A DNA stretch of 64,000 bases from Mesorhabditis belari (Eukaryota; Nematoda; Chromadorea; Rhabditida; Rhabditidae), in NCBI GenBank assembly GCA_958450365.1, contig CAUEEP010000924.1:62001-126000 (forward strand), written 5' to 3'. Made by a program: the position numbers and the translations under genes. How positions within the stretch are numbered: the stretch's first letter is position 1; the number at the start of each line of letters is the position of its first letter. Positions 37,860 to 49,459 of this stretch are shown here, in pieces. The notes below the pieces were generated by a model. The model was not told the origin of the DNA and ran no database searches. It saw only the letters and a list, made by a program, of their open reading frames with translations.

Positions 37860-38875
37860 TAGGCATAAAGATTTCTCTTGCTTTGTAAATGGCCCAAAGG
37901 AAGAAGATATTGAGCTGTAAATTTGTACCCTGGGGTTTTCGGGGATGGGCAATCGATTGAAGCTATTCATTTTGTTCAGTTTACCAAGTGAATCGGGTTT
38001 AATTGGTCTAAACTTTTAGAGAAACTCGAAAACTTATTAGCCTATTTTGAGAAAGAGATTTCACTTAGGTTTTACATAGATTTCACATTTAATAAGCATC
38101 GTTGAATCCCCAGTTTCTCCAGATAAGCAGATTAAGCACATATTTCATATAATAAGCAGTGAAAGAGATGAATGAGTTGTTAGGAAATATTAGGAGATCT
38201 TCGAAAATTGCCTGGATTGCTTGGCTTTTGTAGTTACCAGGAAAAGATAAAGAAAAAGACCAGAAATTGCAAAAGCTTGTAAAAACTAGTTAAAGCTAGT
38301 TAAAGCTAGTTCTAGTTAAAGGTTGAGGTTGAGCTTGATTTGAATCATTGATAAGCAAAATTTCTCATAAAAACAACAGAAAGGAGTGGCTTCTACAGAA
38401 ATTTGAAAATTCTGGCTCTTCTGGCTTCTGGCTATTCAAAAAAAAACGAACAGGTTATTTAGAAGCCAGGAAAGAACGGACTAACAAGCTGGTGAGTGGT
38501 GAGAGCTCTCGAAGAAATGAGAATGGAAAAGAAAAGAGAAAAGAAAAGAGAAGGGGGTGGTCAGCACCGGCTATGACGAGAAGTGCATCCTTACAAGGGG
38601 AAAGAGAGGGATTAAGGTGAAAAAGATCGGTGTTTAAGGCTAAAGGATCTCTTTTCTATGCACGAAAACTGGGTTTATGATTTCACAGATTTCTCTGCTA
38701 ATATCAAGCTTTTTCGATTAACAACAAAATCGAGCGTTAAGAATCAGAAACAAACTGGATTTCTTTGGAAAGTTCTTTGGAAAGTCCTTTGGAAAGTCCT
38801 TTGGAATAGCTTCTTTGGAATAGCTTCTTATTCAAAGCTGAAAAGTTTGAGAGCCATTATTTGACTTGTGTTTTG
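37860..38875. other. No supported gene
   Basis: AT-rich unique-looking sequence. The open frame 38348-38620 is Lys/Arg/Glu-rich and purine-biased, with no recognisable motif. I saw no RNA gene or clear element. Confidence 0.4.
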
Positions 38876-38899
38876 AGTAAAAAATTGTTAACAAAAGCT

Positions 38900-39112
38900 G
38901 TATAACTATTAGAACTTCTAGAACTAGCTTTATAGAACTTCTAAAGCTAGTTTTATAGAACTTCTAGAACTAGCTTTATAGAACTTCTAGAGCTAGCTTT
39001 ATAGAACTTCTAGAGCTAGCTTTATAGAACTTCTAGAACTAGCTTTATAGAACTTCTAGAGCTAGCTTTATAGAATTTAAAGCTAGCTTTATAGAACTTA
39101 AAGCTGTATAAA
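38900..39112 (+). repeat. Minisatellite of TAGAACTTCTAGAGCTAGCT units
   Basis: About nine copies of a 23-24 bp unit that contains two overlapping palindromes (TTCTAGAA-like and AGCTAGCT). Confidence 0.88.
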
Positions 39113-39551
39113 ACTTTTCTAGAAATCGTTTTTCATAAGTAAACAAAAGTTTGAGACCAAATCGAACACTGGAACTGCGATAAGAGCTTTTTGAAAGTAA
39201 ACTTGGCAACGTTTTAAACGATTTAGAATTGGAAACGTTAAAATCATTGGAAATTTCAAAGAGTTTATGAAGTAATTTCAAAAAAATAATCGACGCTGAT
39301 ATGATAATATAATATTTCTCACAAAAATAACAATTTCTAAATCTGACTTTTAACAATTTCTTTGTTAAAAGTCAGATTTCGTTTGTGAAAGCTGTTCTTC
39401 TTTCCGTGGTCACTGAAAGTTGTTTTCAGCCATTTACATGAGCCCTATTTAGCTTCCTACTGTTTCTAGACACTTTAAAATACTTAAAAATTGTGTTTCA
39501 CTATCTAAAATCATTAAAACAGTGCTTTCACAAAAAAGAAAAAGATCTTGA

Positions 39552-39640
39552 AAGCGAGAGGATCCGAACCAGAGACAACCAGGAACCAGACCCGCGCGAG
39601 GGCCGAGCACACTATCCGCTAGACCATCCAAACACTCTGT
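39552..39640 (-). other. tRNA-like sequence
   Basis: On the minus strand: TGGTCTAGCGGATAGTGTGC is a good A box (as in tRNA-Glu/Asp) and GGTTCGGATCC a good B box. The spacing is longer than in a normal tRNA, with a duplicated TCTGGTT. It resembles the sequence bounding the array at 50255-51035. Confidence 0.55.
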
Positions 39641-40118
39641 TGGGGAAATTAATTTACCCTCATATCGCGGCCTTTCCGGAAAGCGTTTCCGTTGCTTTCC
39701 CCTTTTTTTTAAAAAGTGCCCAAACTTTAAAAGCATTTTTCTCGTAAACTGGATGCTATGGAGTAAAACTGAAAAACACGTATCCCTTAGAATTTCAAGT
39801 TGGCATTTCTGCGCTAGTTCCCAGATCCCAAATCGATTCTAAGTTCGAGCAGTTCCCTAGTTAGTCTTGCCTTGCCTGACATTGGCTGGCTGGCTGACTG
39901 GTAATGGCTCGCTGGTTAACATTGGCTCGCTGGTTGGCATAGGCTGTCTGGCTGACATTGGCTCGCTTTTAGATAACAATATACAAGCCGGCATTTTAGA
40001 TAACAATATACAAGCACTATCGCATTCAATTCTTTAGTTTTCCTAAAATCAAATAAACAAATCAAATCATTTGGTGTCAGAAAGGGTGTGCTTACATTTT
40101 TTGGAAGCAAGGATTACC

Positions 40119-40211
40119 GGATTCTCTCTAATAGTAGTGCACTCTCTCATAGTATTGCGGTCCAGGAGGCGGTTGAAAAATAGTAGTACTACTATTAGAG
40201 AGGATACGGTA
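40119..40211. mobile_element. Short MITE, family C
   Basis: GATTCTCTCTAATAGTAGTG at the left and CACTACTATTAGAGAGGATA-like complement (TACTACTATTAGAGAGGATA) at the right, 93 bp in all. It is the smallest family C member here. Confidence 0.75.
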
Positions 40212-40887
40212 TTTAAAGTTAAACTAAAACTGAGGATTCTTAGCAGCGACCTCTTTTTCTAAAAATGCTAGAAATGTACCCCATTTTTGCTACCCCTTTT
40301 TTGACAAAGAATACAAAGAAAATTGTTTACTTTTTCGGGGTGGAACAGGTCTGTTTGAGGAAAAAAAGAGGGAAAGATTCGGAAAAGGGAAGATGAGTCG
40401 ATTTTTGACAAAAACGGTTAACCCCAAGGCTTACCCGATTTGAAAGAAGGAAAACGAAAACTCCATAGCAACAAATGGATGATTGGGTGATTTGGAAGCG
40501 ATTTTGAGAGGATAAAATTATTTTACTAGGAATAACAGCAAACGGAATTGAATTTTAATATTCTAGAGTCTAAAATGAGACTTTTTAGAACTGAATGAAG
40601 GTTTCCTATTGCTTTTGAACACTGGATCACTGGATTGAACACTGGATCAACAACAAATCAACAATTGAACAAATCAACAATTGAACACATCAACAATTCA
40701 AAAAACAAGCACAAAACAAAACTGTTTTCACTAAAGCATCAACAATTTGACGAACAACTGGTTGTTGAGAGTAGGCAATGAAGAAAGGAAGAGATTAAAG
40801 AATAAGATGAAAGAAAGAGATTAAAGAATAAGAAGAAAGGAATAAGAAAGGCATAAGAAAGAAATAAGAAAAGCAAACGGGAACGAG

Positions 40888-40972
40888 TCATGCTTGTTTT
40901 GCCTCAAGGAAATCATAGAGATCCACATCAATCATCGAAATGAGAGAGGAAAAGTTCGGATCAGAGATCAAG
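40888..40972 (-). CDS. Possible terminal exon of an unidentified gene
   Basis: Minus strand open segment ending in TGA: LISDPNFSSLISMIDVDLYD, then FLEAKQA. It is preceded by a plausible acceptor (ATCTAAAG). The composition looks coding, with hydrophobic and acidic alternation. A Pro/Phe/Ser-rich open frame upstream (41194-41556) could be part of the same gene, but its phase does not join cleanly. Confidence 0.28.
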
Positions 40973-41344
40973 CTTTAGATATATCAAACCCGTTTTAGGT
41001 TTTGGATAAATTTACACTACACAGTACAGTCGAATATACAGGGTAGATTTGCTAACTTTTTAGTCTTTTGTTAGTTATCTTTCAGCTTTTGAGAAACTTC
41101 TCTAAGTTGCTCAAAAACTGAATTCTAAGCATTGTGTAGTGTTTACAAAGACTCATGGCAGTGACTGTTAGTCAAAAGCTAAGGTGTTAATGCTCAGGTA
41201 TGGTCAAAGCTTGATACATTAGCTGTTTGCTGATAGTTGATGAGCGGATATCGAGAAGAGATAGCGGATGTTTGTTGTTGAGGAAAAAGAGGGGATGATT
41301 GAAGAGATTGAAGAGAGATTGACAGCTGCGCGACATGAGAAGGG

Positions 41345-41458
41345 GAAGAAGAAGGGAAGGGGAAGAAGGGGAAGGAGAAGGGGAAGGAGAAGGGGAAGGG
41401 GAAGGGGAAGGAGAAGGGGAAGGGGAAGGGGAAGGAGAAGGGGAAGGGTAAGGCCTTC
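41345..41458 (+). repeat. Purine repeat GGGGAAGGAGAA
   Basis: About 18 copies of 6-bp units GGGAAG/GGAGAA, all purine on the plus strand. Such tracts can form triplex DNA. Confidence 0.9.
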
Positions 41459-41815
41459 AAAAGGGGAAGGGACACGTCCACGACACAGATCTCTTCGACG
41501 ACGTTGGGGATCGAATGAAAAAGGGAAAAGAAATCGAAGGGGATCCGGTCACTCATTTCTCACTCATTTCATCTCTCACAGAAAAATAGACAAGAATCAA
41601 GTTAGCAATTAGACAAGAACCAGACTTGTTTGTTTATTATCGCGCTTTCTTCCTGATTAAAGCTTTTCTAAAAGATGCCAGCTTTTGAAAGCTTTTGAAA
41701 GCTTTTGAAAACTTGAAACCCTATCGTAACCAAGCCAGTTTTCATTTGATTAGCTCAATTTTGATGTCACTCGATTCACAGATCACTCAACAATGCCAAA
41801 ATTTGGTTGAACTAG

Positions 41816-42131
41816 CAGTTACAACTTTTCTATTGACACCAAAATGGGTTTCTTTTGAAGAAAGTGCTCAAACTGGGACCTCTCCAGTCCTCCTCTCCAG
41901 TCCTCCATTTTTGAGTCTCACACTTGTCTCACACACAAACCAAAATCCTACTACGAAAGAGGAATCCGCAAATTGCCTGTAAAATGGGCAGAAGTCGTCA
42001 ATAATAATGGAAATTGTTTGGAATGAATTCATGGTTTTATGTTGAATAAATTTTAGTTCAAAGTCCAAAGTCCAGTTTTCATTCAAAGTCCAGTTTTCAT
42101 TCAAAGTCCAGTTTTCAACTCACCAACCCAA
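41816..42131 (+). mobile_element. M1 mariner fragment with right end
   Basis: CTATTGACACCAAAATGGGT to the right end CAACTCACCAACCCAA, TA-flanked on the right. A 15-bp segment (TTTTCATTCAAAGTCCAG) is triplicated near the right end. The left inverted repeat is missing. Confidence 0.75.
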
Positions 42132-42851
42132 TAAAAGCAATGACTTCATACTTGAACTGTGTGATTACAAAGACAAGGACAAAAGACAATTCCAATTTTT
42201 TTAGCTCGATGAATTGATCCCGAAACGAAATAAACGAAAATCGGCGAAAAGCTTTTCGGGAAAAGCTTTTTGGGAATCATTCACAAAGACCTTTCCCAAT
42301 TCTCTTCCCAATAAACCGACGACGCTTATAAACATTTTGTGGAAGCTCTCTTTTCAACAAAAGACAACAGAAACGACACAAGTCGATAAAGGAAATTGGA
42401 AAAAAATAGTCTACTCTCCGAAACACACAATAGTCTGCTCTCAGAATCACCAAAGTGACTTTGGGCAAACGTGGTGGTGACAAAAAGAAGCCTGACTTCT
42501 GATAAAACTGCAGGGCTGGTTAGAAGCAAATAGCATTTCGGATTAAATGATAAAATGATAAAATGGTAAAATGATTGTCTTCAATCTATGATTCTGATTC
42601 TGGGAAATAATTTGGTTCAGACTTTATTGATAACATCAACACATTCTCCACAGTAGACTTCGATATTATCAATACGAACGACAAGCTAGTGTTTGATCGT
42701 TCAGATCTTCGTTCAGATCGTTCCAGAACAGCTATCAATCTGCATCTTTCTAGAACAGCTAGCAATGTTTCATTGGAAAGTCGAGAATGTCAGCTTTTGA
42801 TTGCTATTTTATGATGAAAAGCTTATGATGGTACGGAGCAGGGCTGTGCGG

Positions 42852-43026
42852 TTAGGCGGATCTGGAGCCGGATCCGGATCCGGATCTCTACGCAAGAATA
42901 CAAAGAACGTTACGGCGGCTACGCGACTCTCCAATAGCCATTTAGTAGTATGGCAATAGCCGGCGTAGCGTTTTTTGTGTTCTTGCGTAGAGATCCGGAT
43001 CCGGATCTGGCTCCAGATCCGCCTAA
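42852..43026. mobile_element. GGATCC-rich fold-back element next to telomere-like repeats
   Basis: Left arm TTAGGCGGATCTGGAGCCGG with repeated GGATCC, then CTCTACGCAAGAA. The right arm is the complement, ending CAGATCCGCCTAA. Both outer ends are TTAGGC/GCCTAA. Confidence 0.75.
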
Positions 43027-43184
43027 CGCCTAAGCCTAAGCCTACGCCTAAAGCACAACACCAAAAGCTTGCACCTTAGCTCCGGGAACCGGCTGAGATC
43101 CAAAAAATGGGGGTTCAGCCCAAACCCAAATAGACTTAGTGCTAGGCGCTACTCGCACTAAGTCCAAGCCTAAGCCTAAGCCTC
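43021..43184 (-). repeat. Two short interstitial telomere-like tracts
   Basis: GCCTAACGCCTAAGCCTAAG (43021-43050) and AAGCCTAAGCCTAAGCCT (43166-43184). The 115 bp between contain a small palindrome around TAGTGCTAGGCGC. Confidence 0.75.
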
Positions 43185-43199
43185 TTAATGATTAACCAG

Positions 43200-43280
43200 C
43201 TCATAAACCTTATCGATACTTATCAGTATCGAAAGTATCAATTATCGATTTGCTTACCGATATTTGAGTGTTGATAAGTA
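43200..43280. repeat. Cluster of TATCGATA/ATCGATA palindromic motifs
   Basis: TTATCGATACTTATCAGTAT and further ATCGATT/TATTGATAAG motifs. Similar sequence recurs at 43618-43645 (GTATCGATAATATCGATAAG). Function not determined. Confidence 0.4.
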
Positions 43281-43344
43281 TTGATAAGCTTTTTAAGGTA
43301 CTCATCGAGAAGAATTTGCTATGTGTGAGATAGTAATTAAAAGC

Positions 43345-43555
43345 TGGCTTTCCAATGGAACCTTGGCTTTCCAATGACATCTTGGCTTTCCAATGACATC
43401 TTGGCTTTCCAATGAACTCTTGGCTTTCCAATGGAATCTTGGCTTTCCAATGAAATCTTGACTTTCCAATGAACTCTTGGCTTTCCAATGAACTCTTGGC
43501 CTTCCAATGAAATCTTGGCCTTCCAATGATATCTTGGCTTTCCAATGAAACAATT
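43345..43555 (+). repeat. 20-bp minisatellite
   Basis: About 11 copies of TTGGCTTTCCAATGAAATC with variable last three bases. Each unit contains an imperfect palindrome (TTGGCTTTCCAA). Confidence 0.9.
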
Positions 43556-43941
43556 TGCAGATTGATAGCTGTTCTAGAAACCGAGATCTGAGCAATCAAA
43601 CATCAGCTTGCCGTTTGTATCGATAATATCGATAAGCAAGTCATATCCACAGTATTCTTTAGTGATGTGACACACAAAACAAAGTCCTTCATCTACTTCT
43701 ACGTTCTTCATCTACTTCTACGTCCTTCATCTACTTCTACCTACTTCTAAGTTCCAATCTTCCTTTTCAAGAGCGGTTAAACGGATGAAAGTGTCGAGTT
43801 TATCTAATACATATAAATAATTCTCTTCAAAGCTCTTTTTCTTTGTTTTTTCTTTTGATTTTTTTTTGTTCTTTGATCTTTTTTGTTAATGTGGCAAATT
43901 GCAGACTTTTCTACAGACAATATACAAATTAAAATTTAAAA

Positions 43942-43998
43942 AATCGATGAATAAGATACCGTAATCGGTTACGATATCTTATCCATCGATGTTGTCCG
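43942..43998 (+). repeat. Left copy of a palindromic repeat around the Merlin element
   Basis: AAGATACCGTAATCGGTTAC with GATATCTTATC, then GTTGTCCGTTTCT. A similar copy (GATATCGTAATCAGTTACGA, then GTTGTCCGTTTCT) is at about 45768-45813, beyond the Merlin element. Confidence 0.6.
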
Positions 43999-44129
43999 TT
44001 TCTTGTAACTTTGTTTACTCTAAAAACCAATTTTTAAGCTTTACAAAGCTTTTAAGCTTTCAGTTGTGCTCTTTTTTTGGTCTTCACTTTTTGAAATTCA
44101 TTAACTTTAAAAGTTTGTCTCCAAACATC

Positions 44130-45708
44130 GGTTCTTTTCCAATATCGGGGGAGCGGTCCGATTATCGGGGGAGCGGAAAGAAAATCGGGGGAGCGAAAGG
44201 AAAATCGCGGGAGCAAATTTTGCCCCCTCGAAAAATGCATTTCTGGGACTTTTATTTTAACTGCAACGTTTTTTTTTAAACTTTAACGACGATGCGCTTC
44301 TCCGATATTTGTGCGTTCAAGGAATCGACGGCAATCGATTATTTCGTCACCAAAGGAGTCATCCAGTCGTGGATTTGCAACTGTGGCGAATCGATGAAAG
44401 TCCGCTCAAAGGGAAAAGATCTATTTCGCTGGGTATGTGACACTTGCGCACGGCGAAATGTCCCCAAGCATTCAAGAGGAATTCGAGTCGATAACTTTTT
44501 GCAACAAAGCAAGCTCCCGTTTGTCACAATTTTAAAGTTCATACATCTATGGAGCCAGGGACTCACGACAATCAAACACTGTCAACAGGAGCTCGGCATT
44601 AGTGGCGACACCGTTGTTGAGTGGAACTACTTTCTCCGCCAAGTGTGCGCTTGGAAAATCAAGAAGCTTTCGATTAACAAGATCGGTGGTGCCGGACTCA
44701 CCGTGGAGATCGATGAATCGCTGAGCGCAAAGCGCAAAAACCACGCCGGTAGGATGCTGCCAGAACGTTGGCTTTTGGTGGTCTGTGTCGTGAAACAAGG
44801 GAATGCTTCGCTTTTATTGTGCCGAACCGAACGGCTCCGGTTCTGCTTGAAGCGATTCGAAAACATACGAAGGGGACTCGAATCATCTCTGATGGATGGC
44901 GTGCATACCAAGGGCTTCTCACTGACCCAAATTACGATTTTGCATGGGTCAACCACTCGACAAATTTTGTTTTGCCGGCAGATCCGACCGTGCACACGCA
45001 AACAATCGAGCGAATGTGGAAACCGTTTAAAGACATGAACAGACGTCGACACGGCACCCACGGCACCATGGTGGATTCGTATATCGCTGAGGGATTGTGG
45101 CATCGCAATTTGCCTGCCGGAGTAAATGCATTCGAGTCGATCATGGAGGACATCGTCGATTTTTGGCCCGCAGGGGCGGAAATGAATACAATCCCTTTTA
45201 CAGTTAATTTGTGATTGCTAGAAAGGTTTTGTTTTGGTTACTTTTGTTTTATTTTTGGTTACTTTTCTTTTGTTTTGGTTACTTTTGTTTTTGTTTTGGT
45301 TACTTCGCTTACATTTCTTTCGTTGTTATGATCAATTATACTATTAATGAATAAATTTTTAGGTAGCCATTTGTTCGTTCGGGATTGTGGAGCGTTCGGC
45401 AAAAAGAGAAGGCGGCCGATAGGGAAAGTAGAGGTATGTTTGGTGTTAGATATTTAAGTCACTTTTGTGATCTAATATAAAGGTTGTGAGAATAACGGGT
45501 AATTCGCGGATTTTATGGCAGTACTTTGGATAATATAGGACATATGTAGCGCTGCCAAAAAATTAAAAAAAAAACGTTGCAGTTAAAAAAAAGTCCCAGA
45601 AATGCATTTTCGAGGGGCAAAATTTGCTCCCCGATTTTCCTTTCGCTCCCCGATTTTCCTTTCGCTCCCCCGATTTTCTTTCCGCTCCCCCGATATTGGA
45701 AAAGAACC
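44130..45708 (+). mobile_element. Merlin-superfamily DNA transposon, nearly intact
   Basis: Inverted ends GGTTCTTTTCCAATATCGGG (44130) and their complement ending at 45708. Subterminal TCGGGGGAGCG-type repeats occur at both ends. CAAACATC is duplicated on both sides (44122-44129 and 45709-45716), an 8-bp target-site duplication as expected for Merlin/IS1016-type elements. Confidence 0.9.
44292..45214 (+). pseudogene. Merlin (ISXO2-like) transposase, one frameshift
   Basis: Cut-and-paste DDE transposase. The N-terminus has a zinc-ribbon-like CNCGE...CDTC motif. The catalytic acids are visible as EIDES (first Asp), ISDGW (second Asp) and IERMWKPFK (Glu). The frame changes once near 44765-44775, between the first two catalytic residues. 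The first frame continues as noise to 45038, and the correct frame continues to the stop at 45214 (MNTIPFTVNL). A one-base loss near TGGCTTTTGG explains it. There are no other stops. The protein would be about 307 residues if continuous, the usual size for the family. Confidence 0.88.
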
Positions 45709-45837
45709 CAAACATCAAGTAAAAAGCTCTGCACTTTTCATTTCACTTTGCATAGTGTTGATAGTGTTGATAAGATATCGTAATCAGTTACGATATTCCG
45801 TTGTCCGTTTCTAAAGTGTTGATAGTGTGAATAAGAT

Positions 45838-45992
45838 TGCTTCATTTTCCAAGTTGCTTCATTTTAAGCCAAGTGGCTTCATTTTAGCCCGGGTTGCTTC
45901 ATTTTAAGCCAAGCTGCTTCATTTTAGCCCGGGTTGCTTCATTTTAAGCCAAGTTGCTTCATTTTAAGCCAAGTTCCTTCATTTTAAGCCAT
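45838..45992 (+). repeat. 20-bp minisatellite
   Basis: About eight copies of TTGCTTCATTTTAAGCCAAG, alternating with TTTTAGCCCGGG forms. Confidence 0.9.
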
Positions 45993-46039
45993 GTTTACCC
46001 TAATAAGGGAAAATTTTGATAAATTGTACGCTTTCAAGG

Positions 46040-46250
46040 CTACCATTGAACCATTGAACCGTTGAACCGCACCGAGAAACGTCTACCGTTGAACCGCACC
46101 GAGAAACGTCTACCGTTGAACCCAACCGAGAAACGTCTACCATTGAACCGCACCAAGAAACGTCTACCGTTGAACTGCACCGAGAAACGTCTACCGTTGA
46201 ACTGCACCGAGAAACGTCTACCGTTGAACCGCGCCAAGAAACAGTTTCAC
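46040..46250 (+). repeat. 27-bp minisatellite
   Basis: About seven to eight copies of a 27-bp unit containing CCGTTGAACCGCACCGAGAA and ACGTCTA. Several frames stay open because 27 is a multiple of three. Confidence 0.92.
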
Positions 46251-46259
46251 AAGGCATCA

Positions 46260-47035
46260 CAAAGCTTAAAGTAGATTTCTTTCCGTTAAACCATTTCGGG
46301 ATTTTCTTTGAAGCAATTTCGGCGTTCTTCATTTGCCAGATGAATTGCCAGATGAATTTCGAGATGAATTGATGATTTGAAAAGAGGACTGTTTTATCGT
46401 CATTAGTCGTCATTAGTCATTTTTAAAGTTTCTGTAAGATTTGTAACACTCTTTACCGTTTTCAATTGATACCGTTGAAGTTAGTAGTCATTGTGTTTCA
46501 GTTTCCGCCATCCGCGTTTCGCTAATTCGATTTTGAAAAAGAAGACCATTTTGCCGACTCGATTTCAATGGAATCATCAATGGAAATCTCAAAAAATGAA
46601 ATCATCGGTGAAAATCAAGCAAAAGAGTTCTTTGATTCTTTGAAAGCAAGAGAGAAAACGATTTAAACACATGAAAAAGTTGATCGCAATTGTCTCAATT
46701 GTCGCCAATTGTCGCCAATTGTCACCAATTGAGATATTTCAATTTTCTGACTGAACACTTATGAGTTTAGGCATTCACTTCACTACTAACATAGTTTTTT
46801 TAGTGTTTTACAATAGTTTTCTTCAAATACGACTGTTTTAAACACATGATTTTGAAGTTGAAAGTGTACTATGCTGTTCTTTAAAGATGTTGTTGTTTGC
46901 TTAAAGCTGTTCTTTTAAATTTGCTTGCACGATTTGATTTGTTTGATTGATTCACGCTTTCGTAAAATTCGTAAACTGGTGTATTTGATTTAAAACAGGT
47001 AACCACATTTAGCTTTGACTTAACTGTGACTTAAG
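46260..47035. other. No supported gene
   Basis: AT-rich. Short repeats only (GTCGCCAATT at 46690-46735). Open frames are short and unsupported. Confidence 0.4.
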
Positions 47036-47036
47036 T

Positions 47037-47632
47037 TACCGTATTCGCTCTAATAGTAGTGCACCCGGTCGAGCCGAGTTGATGACTACTTTACGGTTTC
47101 CATGTTTTTCACAGAAGCTCAAGACTCTAATCCCCTATGCAACATGCCCCGATGGAGGATGAGGTAATCGAATGAATTTCTATTGGTTCAATACTTTAAA
47201 AGTTTTTTTCGTATAGCATTCTGGCAATTTAGAGTGCCCTACTTTATAGAAACGATCCGACAACGCGAGAAGACTGCAGAAATCTGCAGAAGACTGCAGA
47301 AGTCTGCAGAAGACTGCAGAAATCGAAGACGAAATCGGCAAGCATGGCAATGGCGGCCACGATCGAGAAGACCTAAAAGATATTTACGGATATTCAGTCT
47401 GTAATTACCGTCTTTTCCCTAATAGTAGTGCACCTGGTCGAGCCGAGTTGATGTCTATTTTACCGTTTCCAAGTCTTCCCAGAAGCTCAACACTCAAATC
47501 CCCCACAAGATCTCATCGTCAGCTACATTTTCCGACCCCACATCGATAGGTTCTGATAAGCGGTTCTCGAGATTTCGAGCAATTTAGGGGAACGCTCAGG
47601 GTGCACTACTATGAGAGAGAACCAGTACTAAG
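47037..47632. mobile_element. Two adjoining family C MITE sequences
   Basis: TACCGTATTCGCTCTAATAG (47038) and TACCGTCTTTTCCCTAATAG (47407) both start family C interiors (GGTCGAGCCGAGTTGATG, CCGACCCCACATCGATAG). The right end is GTGCACTACTATGAGAGAGA (about 47608). The first copy is disrupted after about 110 bp, and a CTGCAGAAGA repeat lies at 47270-47325. Confidence 0.65.
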
Positions 47633-47804
47633 GAAAGGCATGAACTTATCGTGGTCTTACGATATTATAGTCCCAAGTCCAATACGATACTATAGTTCCA
47701 AGTCTCTTCCAATCTCATTACAGTATACCAAGATAAAAGACAAAAACATTTAAAATTTCAAAAGAATTCAACAGGAATTCAAAAGAATTCAATTTAATGC
47801 TAGT

Positions 47805-48685
47805 TTTAAGTTTTTGATTGAGTTTTGATTGTTTTTGATTGGTTTTGATTGGTTTTGATTGAGTTTTGGTTGTTTTTGATTGAGTTTTGATTGGTTTGAT
47901 TGGTTTGATTGAGTTTGATGGTTTTGATGGTTGATGAGTTTGATGTTTTGATTGTTTTGATTGGTTTTGATTGGTTTGATTGTTTTGATTGAGTTTTGGT
48001 TGTTTTTGATTGAGTTTTAATTGGTTTTGATTGGTTTTGATTGGTTTTGATTGAGTTTTGATTGGTTTTGATTGAGTTTTGATTGGTTTTGATTGGTTTT
48101 TGATTGAGTTTTTGGTTGGTTTTGATTGTTTTCTGATTGGTTTTTATTGTTTTTGATTGTTTTTTATTGGTTTTGATTGTTTTTGATTGGTTTTGATTGG
48201 TTTTGATTGAGTTTTGGTTGTTTTTGGAGATGTTTGTTGGTTGATTGGTTGATGGTTGATTGATTTAGTTTTATTGTTTGAGAGTTTGGTTGTTTGATGT
48301 TGATGGTTTTGATTGTTTTGATTGTTTTTATTGGTTTTGATTGGTTTTGATTGGTTTTGATTGAGTTTTTATTGGTTTTGATTGGTTTTGATTGAGTTTT
48401 GGTTGTTTTTGATTGAGTTTTATTTGTTTTGATTGGTTTTGATTGGTTTTGATTGAGTTTTTATTGGTTTTGATTGGTTTTGATTGATTTTTATTGTTTT
48501 TTATTGTTTTTGATTGAGTTTTGATTGTTTTTGATTGGTTTTGATTGGTTTTTATTGGTTTTGATAGGTTTTGATTGTTTTTTATTGATTTTGATTGGTT
48601 TTGATTGATTTTGATTGAGTTTTTGATTGTTTTTAATTGATTTTTCCATTGTTTTCCATTGTTTTTGATTGAGTGTTGATTGTTT
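47805..48685 (+). repeat. Very long GATTGGTTTT-type minisatellite
   Basis: About 880 bp of 11 to 14-bp units TTTTGATTGGTTTTGATTGAG, all T/G/A on the plus strand. Two degenerate islands (47925-47960, 48228-48300) interrupt it. It is strongly strand-asymmetric (almost no C). Confidence 0.92.
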
Positions 48686-48690
48686 TTTTT

Positions 48691-48798
48691 TTATTGTAAA
48701 TTTGATTTGATGGATCGGCTGAAATCTTGGATGTAAATCTCAAACTCCTCCCACAACTCCTCCCAGCACTCAATTGGGGAGAAAATCATGGGTTTCAT
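48691..48798 (-). CDS. Possible terminal exon of an unidentified gene
   Basis: On the minus strand an acceptor-like ATTCAG precedes a frame reading MKPMIFSPIECWEELWEEFE, then YIQDFSRSIKSNLQ and TAA. The Trp/Glu-rich amphipathic character looks protein-like. No upstream exon could be joined with confidence. Confidence 0.25.
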   Translation of the reverse strand: MKPMIFSPIECWEELWEEFEIYIQDFSRSIKSNLQ

Positions 48799-49380
48799 GC
48801 GAAAAAATGCTGAATTTCCGGTCGATTGATTGAGAGGGGAAAAAAAAGAGAGAAAAAAGGCGAAAAGGGACCGATTCGAATTGGGATTGGAAAAAAAGGA
48901 AAATGGGAAACGGGAAAGACACGACTCGTCGATCGACAGACATTGAGAGAGGAGGGTCAAATTTTTCTTTTTTTTACCCTTTTTCGTCCATGTGAAGGCC
49001 GGCAACCCGGGTTCTCGATCAGACTGTGAGGTGACGAGGGGGAAAATGAGATCTTTCATCCTCACCGAACCTACAACTTACTCCCTGGTTATGTTTTTTC
49101 TTTTTCTTTTCTTTACTTTACTTTACTGATTTTTCCACATTCATCCCGAAAAATAAGGTGTTAAGCGATGATTTTTTAAAATTTTGTTCCCACTTTACCT
49201 GTGCATTACAGCTGATTAAAGCTGTAAAGCTGTAAAGCAGCAGCAGCATGATCAACGAACCCTCGGAAATTACATTTCAGAAGCGATTTTTGCTTTTCAA
49301 TTTACACTTTGACTTTTCTAGTGCAGTTTTAGCTAGGGTTTCCAAATCACTAAACACAAAAGTCCAATACGATACTACAA

Positions 49381-49455
49381 AAAGTGTTTGCAAGCCGGGT
49401 CGAACCAGGTAAAGAACTAAAGGCAAGCACAGTAACCAGTAGGCCACGAGCTGGT
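49381..49455 (-). other. tRNA-like sequence
   Basis: On the minus strand, CGTGGCCTACTGGTTACTGT is A-box-like and CTGGTTCGACCCGGC a B box. There is no complete clover-leaf. Confidence 0.45.
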
Positions 49456-49459
49456 TTGC

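Noticed and set aside
41194..41612. Overlapping Arg/Gly and Pro/Phe-rich frames
   Set aside because: Driven by a purine repeat. The flanks might be coding, but no phase-consistent gene could be built.
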